Positions 18,601 to 27,183 of a stretch of DNA of 64,000 bases are shown piece by piece. The stretch comes from a virus. The position numbers were made by a program, and so were the translations under genes. The DNA lies in the IMG/VR virus record IMGVR_UViG_3300002835_000041, positions 1 to 64,000 of that record; one strand, written 5' to 3'. Each line of letters begins with the position of its first letter. The first letter of the stretch is position 1. The notes under the pieces were generated by a model. That model searched no databases and was not told where the DNA came from. It was given only the letters and a program-made list of their open reading frames with translations.

Positions 18601-20008
18601 AAGAATGAGAATTGTTGGTAAAATAGAAAACAGTTCATCCAGAGGACAGACTTCAAATGGTTCTGCAACCTACTATGTTGTCAATGGAAGCACACCAGAT
18701 AAAAATATAAATATATCTGGTGGATCTGGGGGTCTTGCGTTTATGCTAAACTCTACAACAAATGTCGGATATTATTTTGAAATTGCAGCGTTAGGAATAG
18801 GAAACCTTTCTAAAGATGAAAGAGAAAGCGTTAGCAATGTTTTCTTTTATAAAATCAAGTCTGATAATGGAAAAGCAATTCCAGTAAAGTTGTGGGAAGG
18901 TCTTGGAGAAATAACTGTAGACGATGGAAAGTTTACAGGTCAAGCAAGAATTGTTGCAGAAGAAAATCCAACAGTCTATGACCTTGCAGTTGAGTACCAA
19001 GATATAGGAAAAACAAGAAGATTTTATTTGTATCTAAATGGCAGACTGATAAAGACAGTTGATGACGCAGATCCTCTACCGATTTATTCTGGCATTGCTT
19101 TATTTTCAAGAGGTTCTTCAAGGGTTATGTTTGAAAATGTTTACGCTTTATGTAATAACTATTCGCAGAATACAACCTTTTCTCTTGGCGCTCCCATCAA
19201 CTCAGTATTTGGAGATTCCGATATTGATGCAAATGAATCCTTTAGAAAGTATGCGCTAAGCGGTTTAATTCAAAATACATACCTTTCTGGAATAGGAACA
19301 TCAGAAGCACCAAAATACAGCATCTTCTTTGAAGAGTTTGGAAGCATAATGCGAGAAGCAGCGACATTTAATTTTAAGTATGACAAGGCATATCCAGCAT
19401 TAACTGCAAAAATATCCCCAACATTTAATAAAATTAAGGGGTATGTCGTTTCAGGATTTAGGGCGGGATCCTATGGTGCTGAGTTTATGATTTTTAACGC
19501 AACAGATACAGCAATAAGTTTAGATGAAACTACTGGAAATTATTTGAGAGTTCAGGGAGTAACTTTTACACAGCAGTCAGATAATCGTTTAACTGTAGAT
19601 GATTATTTTAATAAAAATAGTTTAGCATCAAATCCAGAATTTGTTGCTGATAAACTAATTTCAAACCCTTATAAATTTAAGCAAGACTATCAAGACATAA
19701 AACTAAGCAGAATGACCTACGGTAAAAAAGATTTTTCTTTAACTACGCCATACATTCAGTCTTATGATGAGGCAACTAGTTTGATGAAATGGCTTGTTGA
19801 AAAAATAACAAAGCCAAGAAAATCTATAGGTGTTCAAATATTTGCAATACCAACGCTGCAATTGGGTGATATTGTAACTTTAGAATATGAAGAAAATGAA
19901 ATTAACATGGCAGCATCTCCTTCAAGTAGATTTGTGATATATAATATAGATTATTCAAGAAGTTCAGATGGGCCATCGATGACAGTATTTTTAAGTGAGG
20001 TAGTGTAA
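15620..20008 (+). CDS. Tail tip / baseplate minor tail protein with LamG-like domain
   Basis: 1462 residues from ATG 15620 (TAATG overlap with the previous stop); upstream in-frame starts are inside the preceding gene. The N-terminal and central parts fit a tail hub/tail-associated protein. Around residues 990-1180 there is a jelly-roll-like stretch (GGLAFMLNS, GYYFEIAALG, YLYLNGRLIKTVDD, GIALFSRGSSRVMFENVYAL) resembling laminin-G/concanavalin-type carbohydrate-binding domains. It probably forms the tip that contacts the cell surface. It heads a chain of overlapping minor-tail genes. Confidence 0.65.
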   Translation: MFEDKDLQNFLETSQTIRNKSVITAEWNMNIPTNIKHIGNYRYRPTQTGSVYASLPTNFDINDAGNFYTGATDADVIVDGMFSNNNEPTTFLNKKEKLQTLYSLEDCFSQFRPRSGINKAVFFENRKFHHPNLFMADRPRYYMPDKNDKFKYWTSYRTEGRYKYTYSDASVSYGFDKTFIDKDGKEKNGIAENLSEYGIASIVRGSQYSIEDAAPFVVYKEKVPTNRVVVKMQTHVGTENLGPFSSPTGSIADAFFGELNQQTPSKWKIQFLREGNWETVISFDPALRRRDGSPIIKSDGYVEIAYGLIIPDEWRSTFVFAETYSSIDLRPEKSVVGYAYLIKPNDNDLGTFHIWNGDSYTVLTPKYGWYIQDETVDRLTNFVTDATSPDAFLKTLDKKIQYREFEYINGIRIVVDAMNKKDSTFDLIEISPRLAMNISDKTIDYSINKSASDLGVSGLPVGQLIASNGNITIFDHDQAFNPNNNNSVISKYIARHIQFKFYEVIVDVDGWDYYVPIKTLYSDAFPKQDLMTKRVSIGLRDLYWYLESMAAPEILMTEVSVSSAVSLLLDNIGFSNYTFKRVANEKEIIIPYFFVAPDTSVAQVLQDLAVSTQTAMFFDEYNNFVMMSKNYIMPTATERPTTFALKGTKDFIQDGEIRNKTNKPKLANVISVSTQENSVYNDGSINYSTRYIQRSIGSLRQASLVDDERYYTYKPALLWEVSGTQNTKSINNEVGTQSAYVLSAIPLNSDLTAEVPVVKNNVVINNTFSLGEAAYWITRYNGYFYSQGEIIKYDAVQYNVAGVGNVWITSTEDYQNYFSKLPFNGKIYPTGLVRIYSEPKYFEKDGVVKLQNGDVKKHGRGQFGTTIVAHSSGIADYWKLDDNVKGCYMLSEYLFQKDLTLPTTTVATSGKLTDAGVSSDALSRTSSRSGIIKNFMSTSFLGEISTATTVQKGTLQSSALSLTGPNFTTKEKPRNFISYVHKSLEDSKYKHFGTRMRIVGKIENSSSRGQTSNGSATYYVVNGSTPDKNINISGGSGGLAFMLNSTTNVGYYFEIAALGIGNLSKDERESVSNVFFYKIKSDNGKAIPVKLWEGLGEITVDDGKFTGQARIVAEENPTVYDLAVEYQDIGKTRRFYLYLNGRLIKTVDDADPLPIYSGIALFSRGSSRVMFENVYALCNNYSQNTTFSLGAPINSVFGDSDIDANESFRKYALSGLIQNTYLSGIGTSEAPKYSIFFEEFGSIMREAATFNFKYDKAYPALTAKISPTFNKIKGYVVSGFRAGSYGAEFMIFNATDTAISLDETTGNYLRVQGVTFTQQSDNRLTVDDYFNKNSLASNPEFVADKLISNPYKFKQDYQDIKLSRMTYGKKDFSLTTPYIQSYDEATSLMKWLVEKITKPRKSIGVQIFAIPTLQLGDIVTLEYEENEINMAASPSSRFVIYNIDYSRSSDGPSMTVFLSEVV

Positions 20009-20577
20009 TGACAACAGGAGCAACTCCAAATCTTCCAGATCCAAAAATAACAGTAGATGATGATTCAATAAAGATTGCCACACCTGATCTAATTATAAAA
20101 GATGATGAGGCTATGTCTATTGAAGTAATGACAGATCTAATATTTGAAGATATTGGCGGACAAGAACTTTCAACAATTTCTAGACACGATCTTGTTAATG
20201 GTCAAAAAATATTGTACACTCCAATCAAAAATTTAACAGATCTTTATCTGCAGTACAACCCAAACAATATACTAAGGCTTCAATCATCAGACTCATACTT
20301 TAAGTCTCTTTCTCTTTCTATCTTAGACCATTTGCCAAAATGTGGCACAGGATACACCATATCACCGCCACCACCCCCAGTAAGCGATCCAGGGTATGTT
20401 GAAAAAGATTTAACTAAATGGATAAAAACTCCAAACTGTAAATCAATATATATAGACCCTATAACTGGAGATCTAATAATTAACCTAATTAATCTAAAAG
20501 ATGGCGAGCAGGCAGAGGTTCAGGTATTGACAAGTGGAGCAACCTTTAATGATACAATATATACTGGAGGAAATTAA
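20008..20577 (+). CDS. Minor tail protein, unknown
   Basis: 189 residues, acidic, with a poly-proline hinge (PPPPPVSDPG) near residue 121 that divides an N-terminal domain from a C-terminal strand-rich part (IYIDPITGDLIINLINL). Start and stop overlap both neighbours (TAATG). Placement in the tail-tip operon is the only clue to function. Confidence 0.5.
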   Translation: MTTGATPNLPDPKITVDDDSIKIATPDLIIKDDEAMSIEVMTDLIFEDIGGQELSTISRHDLVNGQKILYTPIKNLTDLYLQYNPNNILRLQSSDSYFKSLSLSILDHLPKCGTGYTISPPPPPVSDPGYVEKDLTKWIKTPNCKSIYIDPITGDLIINLINLKDGEQAEVQVLTSGATFNDTIYTGGN

Positions 20578-21950
20578 TGATAACTAATATAGGTAAAAAT
20601 ATTTTAGCAAAGTACCTTGTGGGACAGACACCATCATATGCTTCACATATAGCGGTTGGGTGCGGGACTAAGCCATTGGTTGCTGACAACACTGTTACAA
20701 TGCCAGACTACTCAGACAAGTCCTCTCTCGAATTTGAAATGTTTCGTGTGCCAATCATTTCTCGTGGGTTTGTAGATGAGGGCGGAGTTTCAAAAGTTGT
20801 GCTAACAGCAGAACTCCCAACTCAAGAAAGATATGAAATCACAGAGGTAGGCATATTCTCTGCAGCATCTAATCCTGATGCTGGCTCTTTTGACAGTAAG
20901 ACTGTTTATTCTTTTTCTGAACTAGAGGCCTGGAAGTATTCTTCTCAGGGTACAGCAATACCCTCAATCTATGAACCACTAGATGATCGTGTTGTTAAGA
21001 TTATTGGCGCAACAATTGCTGCAAGAACCCCTTCAGGATCTACCTTGACCTATACTACAGACGCAGAGCATGGACTTTCTATGGGAACAGAAATATCTAT
21101 ATCTGGAATCTCTCCAGTTGTATTTAACTTGTCAAAGGTTGTTATTGCCACTGTTCCAACTCCAACTTCTTTTACAGTTGTTTCTACTACCAGCCTAACA
21201 GGAACATTCGTTTCATCTGGTTATTTGATTAACGATGTTGATACAAATATAATCAATCAAGTCTATCCAGTATTTCAAACAAATGCAGATAATAAAATAT
21301 TTACAAACTCAAACAGAGTTAGCAGATACGAAAGGTGTAGATTTTTAAATAATATTTTTGCAATATCTGGAAACAATGCAAACATTTCAATAAATTCAAG
21401 TGGTAACTTGATAGCAGAAACAGGATCAAATTTTATACAATTATCAAATGCATCTGTTGACTTTAGCAAAAACTCACCAACTGATGAGTTAAGGCTTGCA
21501 TTTTCTGTTGTCAACAAAGTTGGTGCATCCCTCACTCTCCCAAAATCTGCAAGAGTTATAGTTGAGTTTTCATCTACAGGTAGTTTTAAAACTGGAAAGT
21601 GGGCAATCTTTGAAGCAGTTGTAGATGATACTAATAATAACTTCGCAACCAATAGATATTTTGTTGTAAAGAAACAACTTCAGCAGTTACAAAAGAGTCC
21701 TGAATTTTCCTGGGCAGAAGTAAAGAATGTTAGAGTATATGCCTCAGTTATGAAAGACAATAGCGGAGTGCCAACTTCAGACTTTTATGTTTGTTTAGAT
21801 GGACTTAGACTTGAAAATGTTACATCTAACAACTCTGTATATGGGTTGACTGGATACTCAGTTATAAAAACACCAGAAGCAAAAACAATTATTAAGTCAG
21901 CAAACACAACAAACTATATTGAATTTAGATTTGGATTGGATGTATTGTAG
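20577..21950 (+). CDS. Minor tail / receptor-binding candidate
   Basis: 457 residues. The N-terminus (IGKNILAKYLVGQTPSYASH, then IAVGCGT) resembles the attachment domains of tail-fibre and baseplate proteins. The middle (residues 140-230) has a strand-rich module with G.EISISGISPVVFN, and the C-terminal 200 residues look like another beta-sandwich (IEFRFGLDVL end). It overlaps the next gene by one base. A receptor-binding role is inferred from position and modular beta structure. Confidence 0.5.
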   Translation: MITNIGKNILAKYLVGQTPSYASHIAVGCGTKPLVADNTVTMPDYSDKSSLEFEMFRVPIISRGFVDEGGVSKVVLTAELPTQERYEITEVGIFSAASNPDAGSFDSKTVYSFSELEAWKYSSQGTAIPSIYEPLDDRVVKIIGATIAARTPSGSTLTYTTDAEHGLSMGTEISISGISPVVFNLSKVVIATVPTPTSFTVVSTTSLTGTFVSSGYLINDVDTNIINQVYPVFQTNADNKIFTNSNRVSRYERCRFLNNIFAISGNNANISINSSGNLIAETGSNFIQLSNASVDFSKNSPTDELRLAFSVVNKVGASLTLPKSARVIVEFSSTGSFKTGKWAIFEAVVDDTNNNFATNRYFVVKKQLQQLQKSPEFSWAEVKNVRVYASVMKDNSGVPTSDFYVCLDGLRLENVTSNNSVYGLTGYSVIKTPEAKTIIKSANTTNYIEFRFGLDVL

Positions 21951-22381
21951 TGGCAGACTCAGGAATAAAAAATATTGTTGTAAAGAAAGAATTACTAGGG
22001 AAAATAACAACAGAGAATGGAAGAATTGCAAGATTTAGGTTAGTGTCAGAAGACAAAAACAGAAAATCTGCATGGTCTCAAATATTTTCAGTAAATTCTG
22101 AATTAATCCAAGTTCTCCCAGGAGATATAAATGTTGTTGGCAATACAGTGCTTGTTAACTGGTCAAAAGGATCTAGAACTTCTACCCAAGAGATGTATGA
22201 TGTTTTTGCTTCATTTGATGGTGGTGCCTATCTAAATGTTGGTGTTGCAGTTGGCACAAGTTATTCATTTTTAAAAACTGGAACTACGTCTGTAAAGGTT
22301 TTGGTCCAGTTGGCATCTATAAACCCAACAGTAAAGACCTCTCTTAAGGTTTATGAATCTCCAGTCAAGTCTCTGGTATAA
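21950..22381 (+). CDS. Minor tail protein, fibronectin-like
   Basis: 143 residues; starts at a GTG that overlaps the preceding TAG. The pattern of short strands (RIARFRLVSEDKNRKSAWS, QEMYDVFASFDGGAY, SYSFLKTGTTSVKVLVQLA) suggests a fibronectin-III/Ig-like beta sandwich, common in tail-tip proteins where it may bind carbohydrate. It is the last gene of this overlapping run. Confidence 0.5.
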   Translation: MADSGIKNIVVKKELLGKITTENGRIARFRLVSEDKNRKSAWSQIFSVNSELIQVLPGDINVVGNTVLVNWSKGSRTSTQEMYDVFASFDGGAYLNVGVAVGTSYSFLKTGTTSVKVLVQLASINPTVKTSLKVYESPVKSLV

Positions 22382-22382
22382 T
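22374..22382 (+). promoter_or_regulatory. Promoter giving a leaderless mRNA for the 22389 gene
   Basis: TGGTATAAT ends 6 nt before the ATG at 22389 and overlaps the stop region of the previous gene. Confidence 0.65.
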
Positions 22383-22388
22383 TAGAGT

Positions 22389-22832
22389 ATGTCAAAATTG
22401 CCTACGCCCGAAAGAGGGCAACCTCTAGATGTTACACTTATGTATCAGATTATTCAAACTATTAATGATTTGTCTGCTCAAGTAACTCCATCAATTAATA
22501 AATATGTTACAGTAGATACCAAGGACTCTGGAAAGCAAAGCGCAAAGATTTCAGAAGCCCGTATAATCGGTGGCTATGTTCAAGTAACGCAGGGCACAAC
22601 AAAGACTGCAGGAACTTCTGAGCCATTTTCTTATCCATTTGGAACAGACTTTAAATTTGCACCAGTAGTCACAGTAACCCCTATAAATGTCGGAGGTACA
22701 GATGCTGGTAAGGATGTCACGGTAACAATCAGTAGCATCTCAACTTCACGAGTAGAAGGAATAGTTAAATTTAATACTGGTGGAGATACAACTATTGGTA
22801 TCAACTTAATCATAGTTGGAATACCTAACTAA
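22389..22832 (+). CDS. Tail-associated protein, putative
   Basis: 147 residues. A helical start (LDVTLMYQIIQTINDLSAQV) is followed by a beta-rich domain ending in GINLIIVGIPN, which looks like the short trimeric tail or fibre proteins found after phage tip genes. It has its own leaderless promoter although it lies at the end of the tail operon. Function unproven. Confidence 0.5.
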   Translation: MSKLPTPERGQPLDVTLMYQIIQTINDLSAQVTPSINKYVTVDTKDSGKQSAKISEARIIGGYVQVTQGTTKTAGTSEPFSYPFGTDFKFAPVVTVTPINVGGTDAGKDVTVTISSISTSRVEGIVKFNTGGDTTIGINLIIVGIPN

Positions 22833-23023
22833 TGATGTCTTGCAAAAAATGCAAAGGTAGAATGTTTATAGATAGACAATATACTGAGATCAACCATCTA
22901 GAAGTATACTGTATGAGTTGCGGAGTGAGAGTATTTTTTCATCCACCTAGCCACACTTTGGAGGGACAATGGTTACTAAAAAGGGAACTATTGAGAGCGA
23001 AAAATACAATGAGTCACCTGTAA
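22832..23023 (+). CDS. Small zinc-ribbon protein
   Basis: 63 residues with CKKC at residues 4-7 and CMSC near 27-30, a typical four-cysteine zinc ribbon. The start overlaps the previous stop; ATG 22835 directly after is also possible. The 3' end overlaps the regulator gene by 55 nt in another frame. Function unknown; probably nucleic-acid or protein binding. Confidence 0.6.
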   Translation: MMSCKKCKGRMFIDRQYTEINHLEVYCMSCGVRVFFHPPSHTLEGQWLLKRELLRAKNTMSHL

Positions 23024-23511
23024 TACCAGGAAACAAAAGGGTTTGGTTTCTTAACGGAGACCTTGTTAGAATCCATCATTTAAATAAGTCTAATGGGATA
23101 ATGTCTGTTTATAACATTACTAAAGATCAAATCGAAAGTTGTTTAATTAGTGACTTTAAAAATAAAAGAGAACGAGCATACACCGTAGGACAGACTGCTG
23201 ATTTAGTTAATCGTCATAAAAAATATCTTCCAGACTTAATGAAGCGAGGAGTTATCCCATTTCCAACGGGATCTCAAAAAGGCGGAGCCAGAGGGTTCCA
23301 AGTAAGATCATATTATTCAGAATCGCAGGTAAGAGCAATACGTGATATACTTGCTTCATACCATATTGGCAGACCAAGAAAAGACAAATTAATAACAAAC
23401 GATATTACGCCCAGCAAGCAAGAGTTGACACGCAGAATGGGCGATGGTATACTTACTTATAGGAAAACAGAAGATGGTCGATTTGTTCCAATTTGGAACG
23501 AGTCTATTTAA
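22969..23511 (+). CDS. DNA-binding protein with MerR-like helix-turn-helix
   Basis: 180 residues. AYTVGQTADLVNRHKKYLPD followed by LMKRGVIPFPTGSQKGGARG and the segment RSYYSESQVRAIRDI match the layout of winged-helix MerR/excisionase-type domains (helix-turn-helix, wing, then Y-x-E-x-V). It stands at the head of the replication block and may regulate it, which is inference. GGAGGGAC before the ATG supports the start despite the overlap with the preceding zinc-ribbon gene. Confidence 0.6.
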   Translation: MVTKKGTIESEKYNESPVIPGNKRVWFLNGDLVRIHHLNKSNGIMSVYNITKDQIESCLISDFKNKRERAYTVGQTADLVNRHKKYLPDLMKRGVIPFPTGSQKGGARGFQVRSYYSESQVRAIRDILASYHIGRPRKDKLITNDITPSKQELTRRMGDGILTYRKTEDGRFVPIWNESI

Positions 23512-23524
23512 CGAAGGGTATAAA

Positions 23525-23755
23525 ATGTCAGACAGCAATTATGTAGTAACGAATGAACCAACAAAGGTATCTGTAACTCTTGGATACACATTAAATCTAG
23601 GAAATTTTCAATCACTAAGACTTGATCTTGGCGTTGTTGACAGTTCACGCAATGGAGAGACAGTCGATCAGTCTTTTGAGCGTGTTTATAAGTTTGTTGA
23701 AGACAAACTAACCGCAAAGATTTTAGAGGCCCAATCGGAGGCTGCTGAAGGATAA
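23525..23755 (+). CDS. Conserved phage protein, unknown
   Basis: 76 residues from ATG 23525, preceded by GAAGGG. The chain VSVTLGYTLNLGNFQSLRLD followed by FERVYKFVEDKL resembles small proteins coded beside helicase genes in other actinophages. I cannot name a function. The stop overlaps the next start. Confidence 0.5.
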   Translation: MSDSNYVVTNEPTKVSVTLGYTLNLGNFQSLRLDLGVVDSSRNGETVDQSFERVYKFVEDKLTAKILEAQSEAAEG

Positions 23756-24063
23756 TGGCAGAACGCAAAGACCGCATGGCTTTGCTTTCAAGATACAGTA
23801 AGTATCATACCGCAAGGTACGAATCAAAGCCATCTCTTAATCTAAATGTAGAGCAGTGGGCTTCTGATGCCCTTGTAGAATCATACACACTGCCAGGATG
23901 CTACGATATACTTGAGTATTACTTTTCGGTTGCAGAGAATCCATCTTGGAATTACTTTGCATACAATGCAGAAAAAATATTACAGGCACAAAAAGATAAA
24001 ATTAAAGATATAGCAGAGCGCAATGAGCGCAGACGATTAGCAAAGGAGTGGTTAAGTGAATAA
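23755..24063 (+). CDS. Small protein before the helicase, possible loader
   Basis: 102 residues, mainly helical and charged, with an aromatic centre (LPGCYDILEYYFSVAENPSW) and a basic C-terminus. It overlaps the DnaB-type helicase gene by 8 nt. Position next to a replicative helicase makes a loader or accessory factor plausible, but no motif shows this. Confidence 0.4.
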   Translation: MAERKDRMALLSRYSKYHTARYESKPSLNLNVEQWASDALVESYTLPGCYDILEYYFSVAENPSWNYFAYNAEKILQAQKDKIKDIAERNERRRLAKEWLSE

Positions 24064-25276
24064 CACAGAGGCAAAACTACTTACGGCTGTCTTAAAAGAT
24101 AAACAAATCCATGTTCTGCTCCAAGCCAATGTCGACAACCTTCTTAGAACACACGGAGATATCTGGAATTTCGTTAGACTATATTTTGAAAACAATTCAG
24201 TCCTACCACCAGTAGAGTTGGTTACTGAAAAGTTTAGAGACTTTGATCCAGTGTCAGGTGTGGGCGCAACAAAGCATCATCTTGAAGAGTTGCAGGGCGA
24301 GTACCTAACAGATAGCCTAAAGGATATAATTAGATCCGCAGCATCTGAAATCCAAAATAACAATGGGAATGGTGCCCTTAATGAATTAATTACAAAGACT
24401 TCAGAACTAAAAAAGAATACTGCTGCAATTCGTGATATTGATGTTACTGATCTTGAGTCTGCTATTGCTTACTTTGAAAATGTTAAAAAGCAGCAGGCAC
24501 TAGGTTTATCTGGAATTAAGACAGGTCTTCCAGGATTTGATAACTACCTACCTTCTGGAATTATGCCAGGACAACTTGGAGTATTCCTTGCTTATCCAGG
24601 AATTGGAAAGTCGTGGCTTGCACTTTACTTTGCTGTTCAAGCATGGAAGCAGGGTAAGTCCCCAATGGTAATCTCTCTTGAAATGTCTGAGACCGAAGTT
24701 CGTAATCGTGTATTTACTATTATGGGTGAGGGTCGTTGGTCACACAGAAAGATCAGCAATGGCGAGATTGAAATTGATATGCTAAAGGATTGGCATGCAA
24801 AGAATCTTGCAGGCAAGCCAGAGTTTCATATCATTTCAAATGATAGCGGTGGAGAGATTAACCCTTCAGTTCTTCGTGGAAAGATTGACCAGTACAAGCC
24901 AGACTTTGTAATCGTTGACTACCTTCAGTTGATGGCTCCTAATCAGAAGTCAGATAACGAAACGGTACGAATGAAGAACCTTTCAAGAGAACTTAAACTA
25001 ATGGCTATCGGTGAAGAAGTTCCTATTATTGCTATCTCGTCTGCTACACCAGATGATGTTAATGACCTCTCTACGGTCCCTACGCTGGGTCAAACGGCAT
25101 GGTCTAGACAGATTGCTTATGATGCTGACTGGGTGCTTGCATTAGGCCGTGGGACAAACAGTGATATCATTGAATGTGCATTCCGTAAAAACCGTAATGG
25201 ATTTATGGGAGACTTCCTAGTCCAGTGTGACTTTGACAAGGGATACTATAGATATAAAGACTTTGAAGATAAGTAG
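24056..25276 (+). CDS. Replicative DNA helicase, DnaB/RecA-fold
   Basis: 406 residues. Residues 1-115 are a helical N-domain; the C-domain has the P-loop AYPGIGKSW (about residue 181), Walker B FVIVDYLQLM and the later QIAYDADWVLALGRG block typical of DnaB-family SF4 helicases. It would unwind DNA ahead of the phage polymerase, working with the primase coded two genes on. Start is GTG at 24056 with AAAGGAG upstream; the gene overlaps its predecessor. At about 406 residues it is slightly shorter than bacterial DnaB (about 460). Confidence 0.9.
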   Translation: MNNTEAKLLTAVLKDKQIHVLLQANVDNLLRTHGDIWNFVRLYFENNSVLPPVELVTEKFRDFDPVSGVGATKHHLEELQGEYLTDSLKDIIRSAASEIQNNNGNGALNELITKTSELKKNTAAIRDIDVTDLESAIAYFENVKKQQALGLSGIKTGLPGFDNYLPSGIMPGQLGVFLAYPGIGKSWLALYFAVQAWKQGKSPMVISLEMSETEVRNRVFTIMGEGRWSHRKISNGEIEIDMLKDWHAKNLAGKPEFHIISNDSGGEINPSVLRGKIDQYKPDFVIVDYLQLMAPNQKSDNETVRMKNLSRELKLMAIGEEVPIIAISSATPDDVNDLSTVPTLGQTAWSRQIAYDADWVLALGRGTNSDIIECAFRKNRNGFMGDFLVQCDFDKGYYRYKDFEDK

Positions 25277-25288
25277 TTATAATATGGT

Positions 25289-25645
25289 ATGTCAAAAAAG
25301 AATGATATACCGTATGAATCATACCATCATAAGCCTATCAAAAGGTTTTACCTTGATGGAATAATTCACGATGATTCTATGATCGGAAGGCTCAAAGAAG
25401 AGTATATACGATTATTGACTTCAGAAATGAAACTAAGTGGGTATGTTCCAAGAATTGATCTTGACCCAGACTTCACAATAGGGTATAATGATATAAAGAA
25501 CTTTTTTGAATTTGAATTATCAATACAGGCAGTCTACGCAGGGAAAAGGAAAAGCGAATGGATAGCAGGAATAGACGGAACCAAACCCATCTTTATTCCG
25601 CAGAGCAAGTCAAGCGAGTCCTTACAGGATCGGGTATTACCGTAG
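25289..25645 (+). CDS. Protein between helicase and primase genes, unknown
   Basis: 118 residues; overlaps the primase gene by 88 nt in another frame. Contains MIGRLKEEYIRLLTSEMKLS and YVPRIDLDPDFTIGYN; no recognised motif. TATAAT lies 5 nt before its ATG, so it may be transcribed nearly leaderless. The long overlap with primase suggests coordinated expression. Confidence 0.5.
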   Translation: MSKKNDIPYESYHHKPIKRFYLDGIIHDDSMIGRLKEEYIRLLTSEMKLSGYVPRIDLDPDFTIGYNDIKNFFEFELSIQAVYAGKRKSEWIAGIDGTKPIFIPQSKSSESLQDRVLP

Positions 25646-26502
25646 AGTCTGAACTTGATGCAGACTTTATGATCTTTTGTCCATTTCACAATAATCACAG
25701 AACCCCAGCAGGAGAAGTACAAAAAGGTAGCGGAATGTTCTTTTGTTTTTCTTGCCAAAAATCTGCAGACCTTATAGAACTAGTTATGCATACCTCTGGC
25801 AGAACATATTTTGAGTCTGCAAGGTTTATAAAGAGCAAAGAAAAGTTAAGTAACATTGCTACAGAGATTGAAAAGGTTCTTGTAAAAGAAGAAGTCTACA
25901 AAACTTTTGATGAACTTATTATTAAAAGACTACACAATGGTTTAGTTGCTTCAGAAAGAGCAAGAAATTATTTTACATACAGAAAAATTGAAAAGTCATC
26001 TTGCATAAAGTTTGCGTTGGGCTATTCAGAAAAGCAAGATATGGTAACTGTTCCAGTCCATAGCCCAGATGGTATTCCGCTTGGGTTCGTTGGTAGATCT
26101 ATTGAAGGAAAAGATTTTAAGAATACTCCAGGACTTCCAAAAAGCAAAACACTCTTTAATTTGCACAGAGTCAAGAAGTCTGATAGAGTTTATGTAGTGG
26201 AGTCTTCATTTGATGCCATTAGGCTTGATCAAGTAGGGCTACCAGCAGTAGCAACACTTGGTGCAAATGTATCAAGCACACAAATAGAATTGCTTCAGAA
26301 GTATTTCAATAACATTATTGTTATTGCTGATAACGATGAGGCGGGAGGAAACATGAAAGATAGAATAGTTGAAAAACTTTCTACTCGTGTTTCTGTTATT
26401 AAACTAAACAATCAGTATAAGGATATTGGAGATATGCCAGACGAAGAACTTCGGAATTTAGAGTTTCAGTTTGACAAATCAATATCTCTTATGCTAAACT
26501 AA
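25558..26502 (+). CDS. DNA primase, DnaG-like
   Basis: 314 residues. The N-terminus has a CHC2-type zinc motif (CPFH and CFSC, about residues 41 and 64). The centre has a Toprim domain: VYVVESSFDAIRLDQ with the catalytic Glu, and VIADNDEAGG with the D-x-D. It synthesises RNA primers for the helicase/polymerase III system coded nearby. It lacks the bacterial C-terminal helicase-binding domain. AAAAGGAAAAG before the ATG fits a Shine-Dalgarno site. Confidence 0.9.
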   Translation: MDSRNRRNQTHLYSAEQVKRVLTGSGITVESELDADFMIFCPFHNNHRTPAGEVQKGSGMFFCFSCQKSADLIELVMHTSGRTYFESARFIKSKEKLSNIATEIEKVLVKEEVYKTFDELIIKRLHNGLVASERARNYFTYRKIEKSSCIKFALGYSEKQDMVTVPVHSPDGIPLGFVGRSIEGKDFKNTPGLPKSKTLFNLHRVKKSDRVYVVESSFDAIRLDQVGLPAVATLGANVSSTQIELLQKYFNNIIVIADNDEAGGNMKDRIVEKLSTRVSVIKLNNQYKDIGDMPDEELRNLEFQFDKSISLMLN

Positions 26503-26525
26503 TATAACAAACAAAGGAGAAATAT

Positions 26526-27182
26526 ATGAGCGTAGTAAAGGGACTCAAGAACATTAATGCCCTGCTCGACAAGCCAAAGTATGAAAACGACGGGCCAAAG
26601 TTAAAGTGGCTAAAACTTGCTGATGGACAATCGGTTAAGATTCGATTTATCGAAGAACTTGATGAAGACTCAGCAAACTATAGTGAAAGTCGTGGACTAG
26701 CACTAGTTGTTAAGGAACACGTAAATCCAAAGGACTACAAGCGCAAGGCTGTAGACACTATGGAATCAGAAGGTCGTGACTGGGCAGAAGAAATGCACCG
26801 CAAGGATCCAAAGGCAGGATGGCGTGGCCGTCTTCGCTTCTACTGCAACGTACTAGTTGACGATGGAATCGAAGCACCATATGTTGCTATCTGGTCAATG
26901 GGTATCAGCAAGCAGTCATCATTTAATACAATTCGTGAGTATGCACTTGAAACAGGAAGCATATCAAACGTACTATGGAAGTTAAAGCGTAATGGTCAGG
27001 GAACTGAAACCAATTACACACTTATTCCATCAGCACCAGACAAGGAACCATTTGATTGGAAGGCTGTAGAGCCTTATCCTCTTGAGTCAGCACTTAAGAA
27101 GATTCCTTATGCCGAGCAAGAAGCATACTACTTGGGCTTTGATGGCCCATCTGTAACTTCATCTACCAACGCTGATTGGTAA
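26526..27182 (+). CDS. Single-stranded DNA-binding protein-like
   Basis: 218 residues with GQSVKIRFIEELDED and aromatic strands around residues 95-130 (GWRGRLRFYCNVLVDDG) fitting an OB-type fold, as in phage SSBs of the gp32/gp2.5 functional type. It ends in a short acidic/aromatic tip (NADW), like the SSB tails that dock replication proteins. It lies between primase and polymerase and has a strong AAAGGAG site with a weak TATAAC -10. Codons are AAG/CGT-rich, suggesting high expression. Confidence 0.6.
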   Translation: MSVVKGLKNINALLDKPKYENDGPKLKWLKLADGQSVKIRFIEELDEDSANYSESRGLALVVKEHVNPKDYKRKAVDTMESEGRDWAEEMHRKDPKAGWRGRLRFYCNVLVDDGIEAPYVAIWSMGISKQSSFNTIREYALETGSISNVLWKLKRNGQGTETNYTLIPSAPDKEPFDWKAVEPYPLESALKKIPYAEQEAYYLGFDGPSVTSSTNADW

Positions 27183-27183
27183 T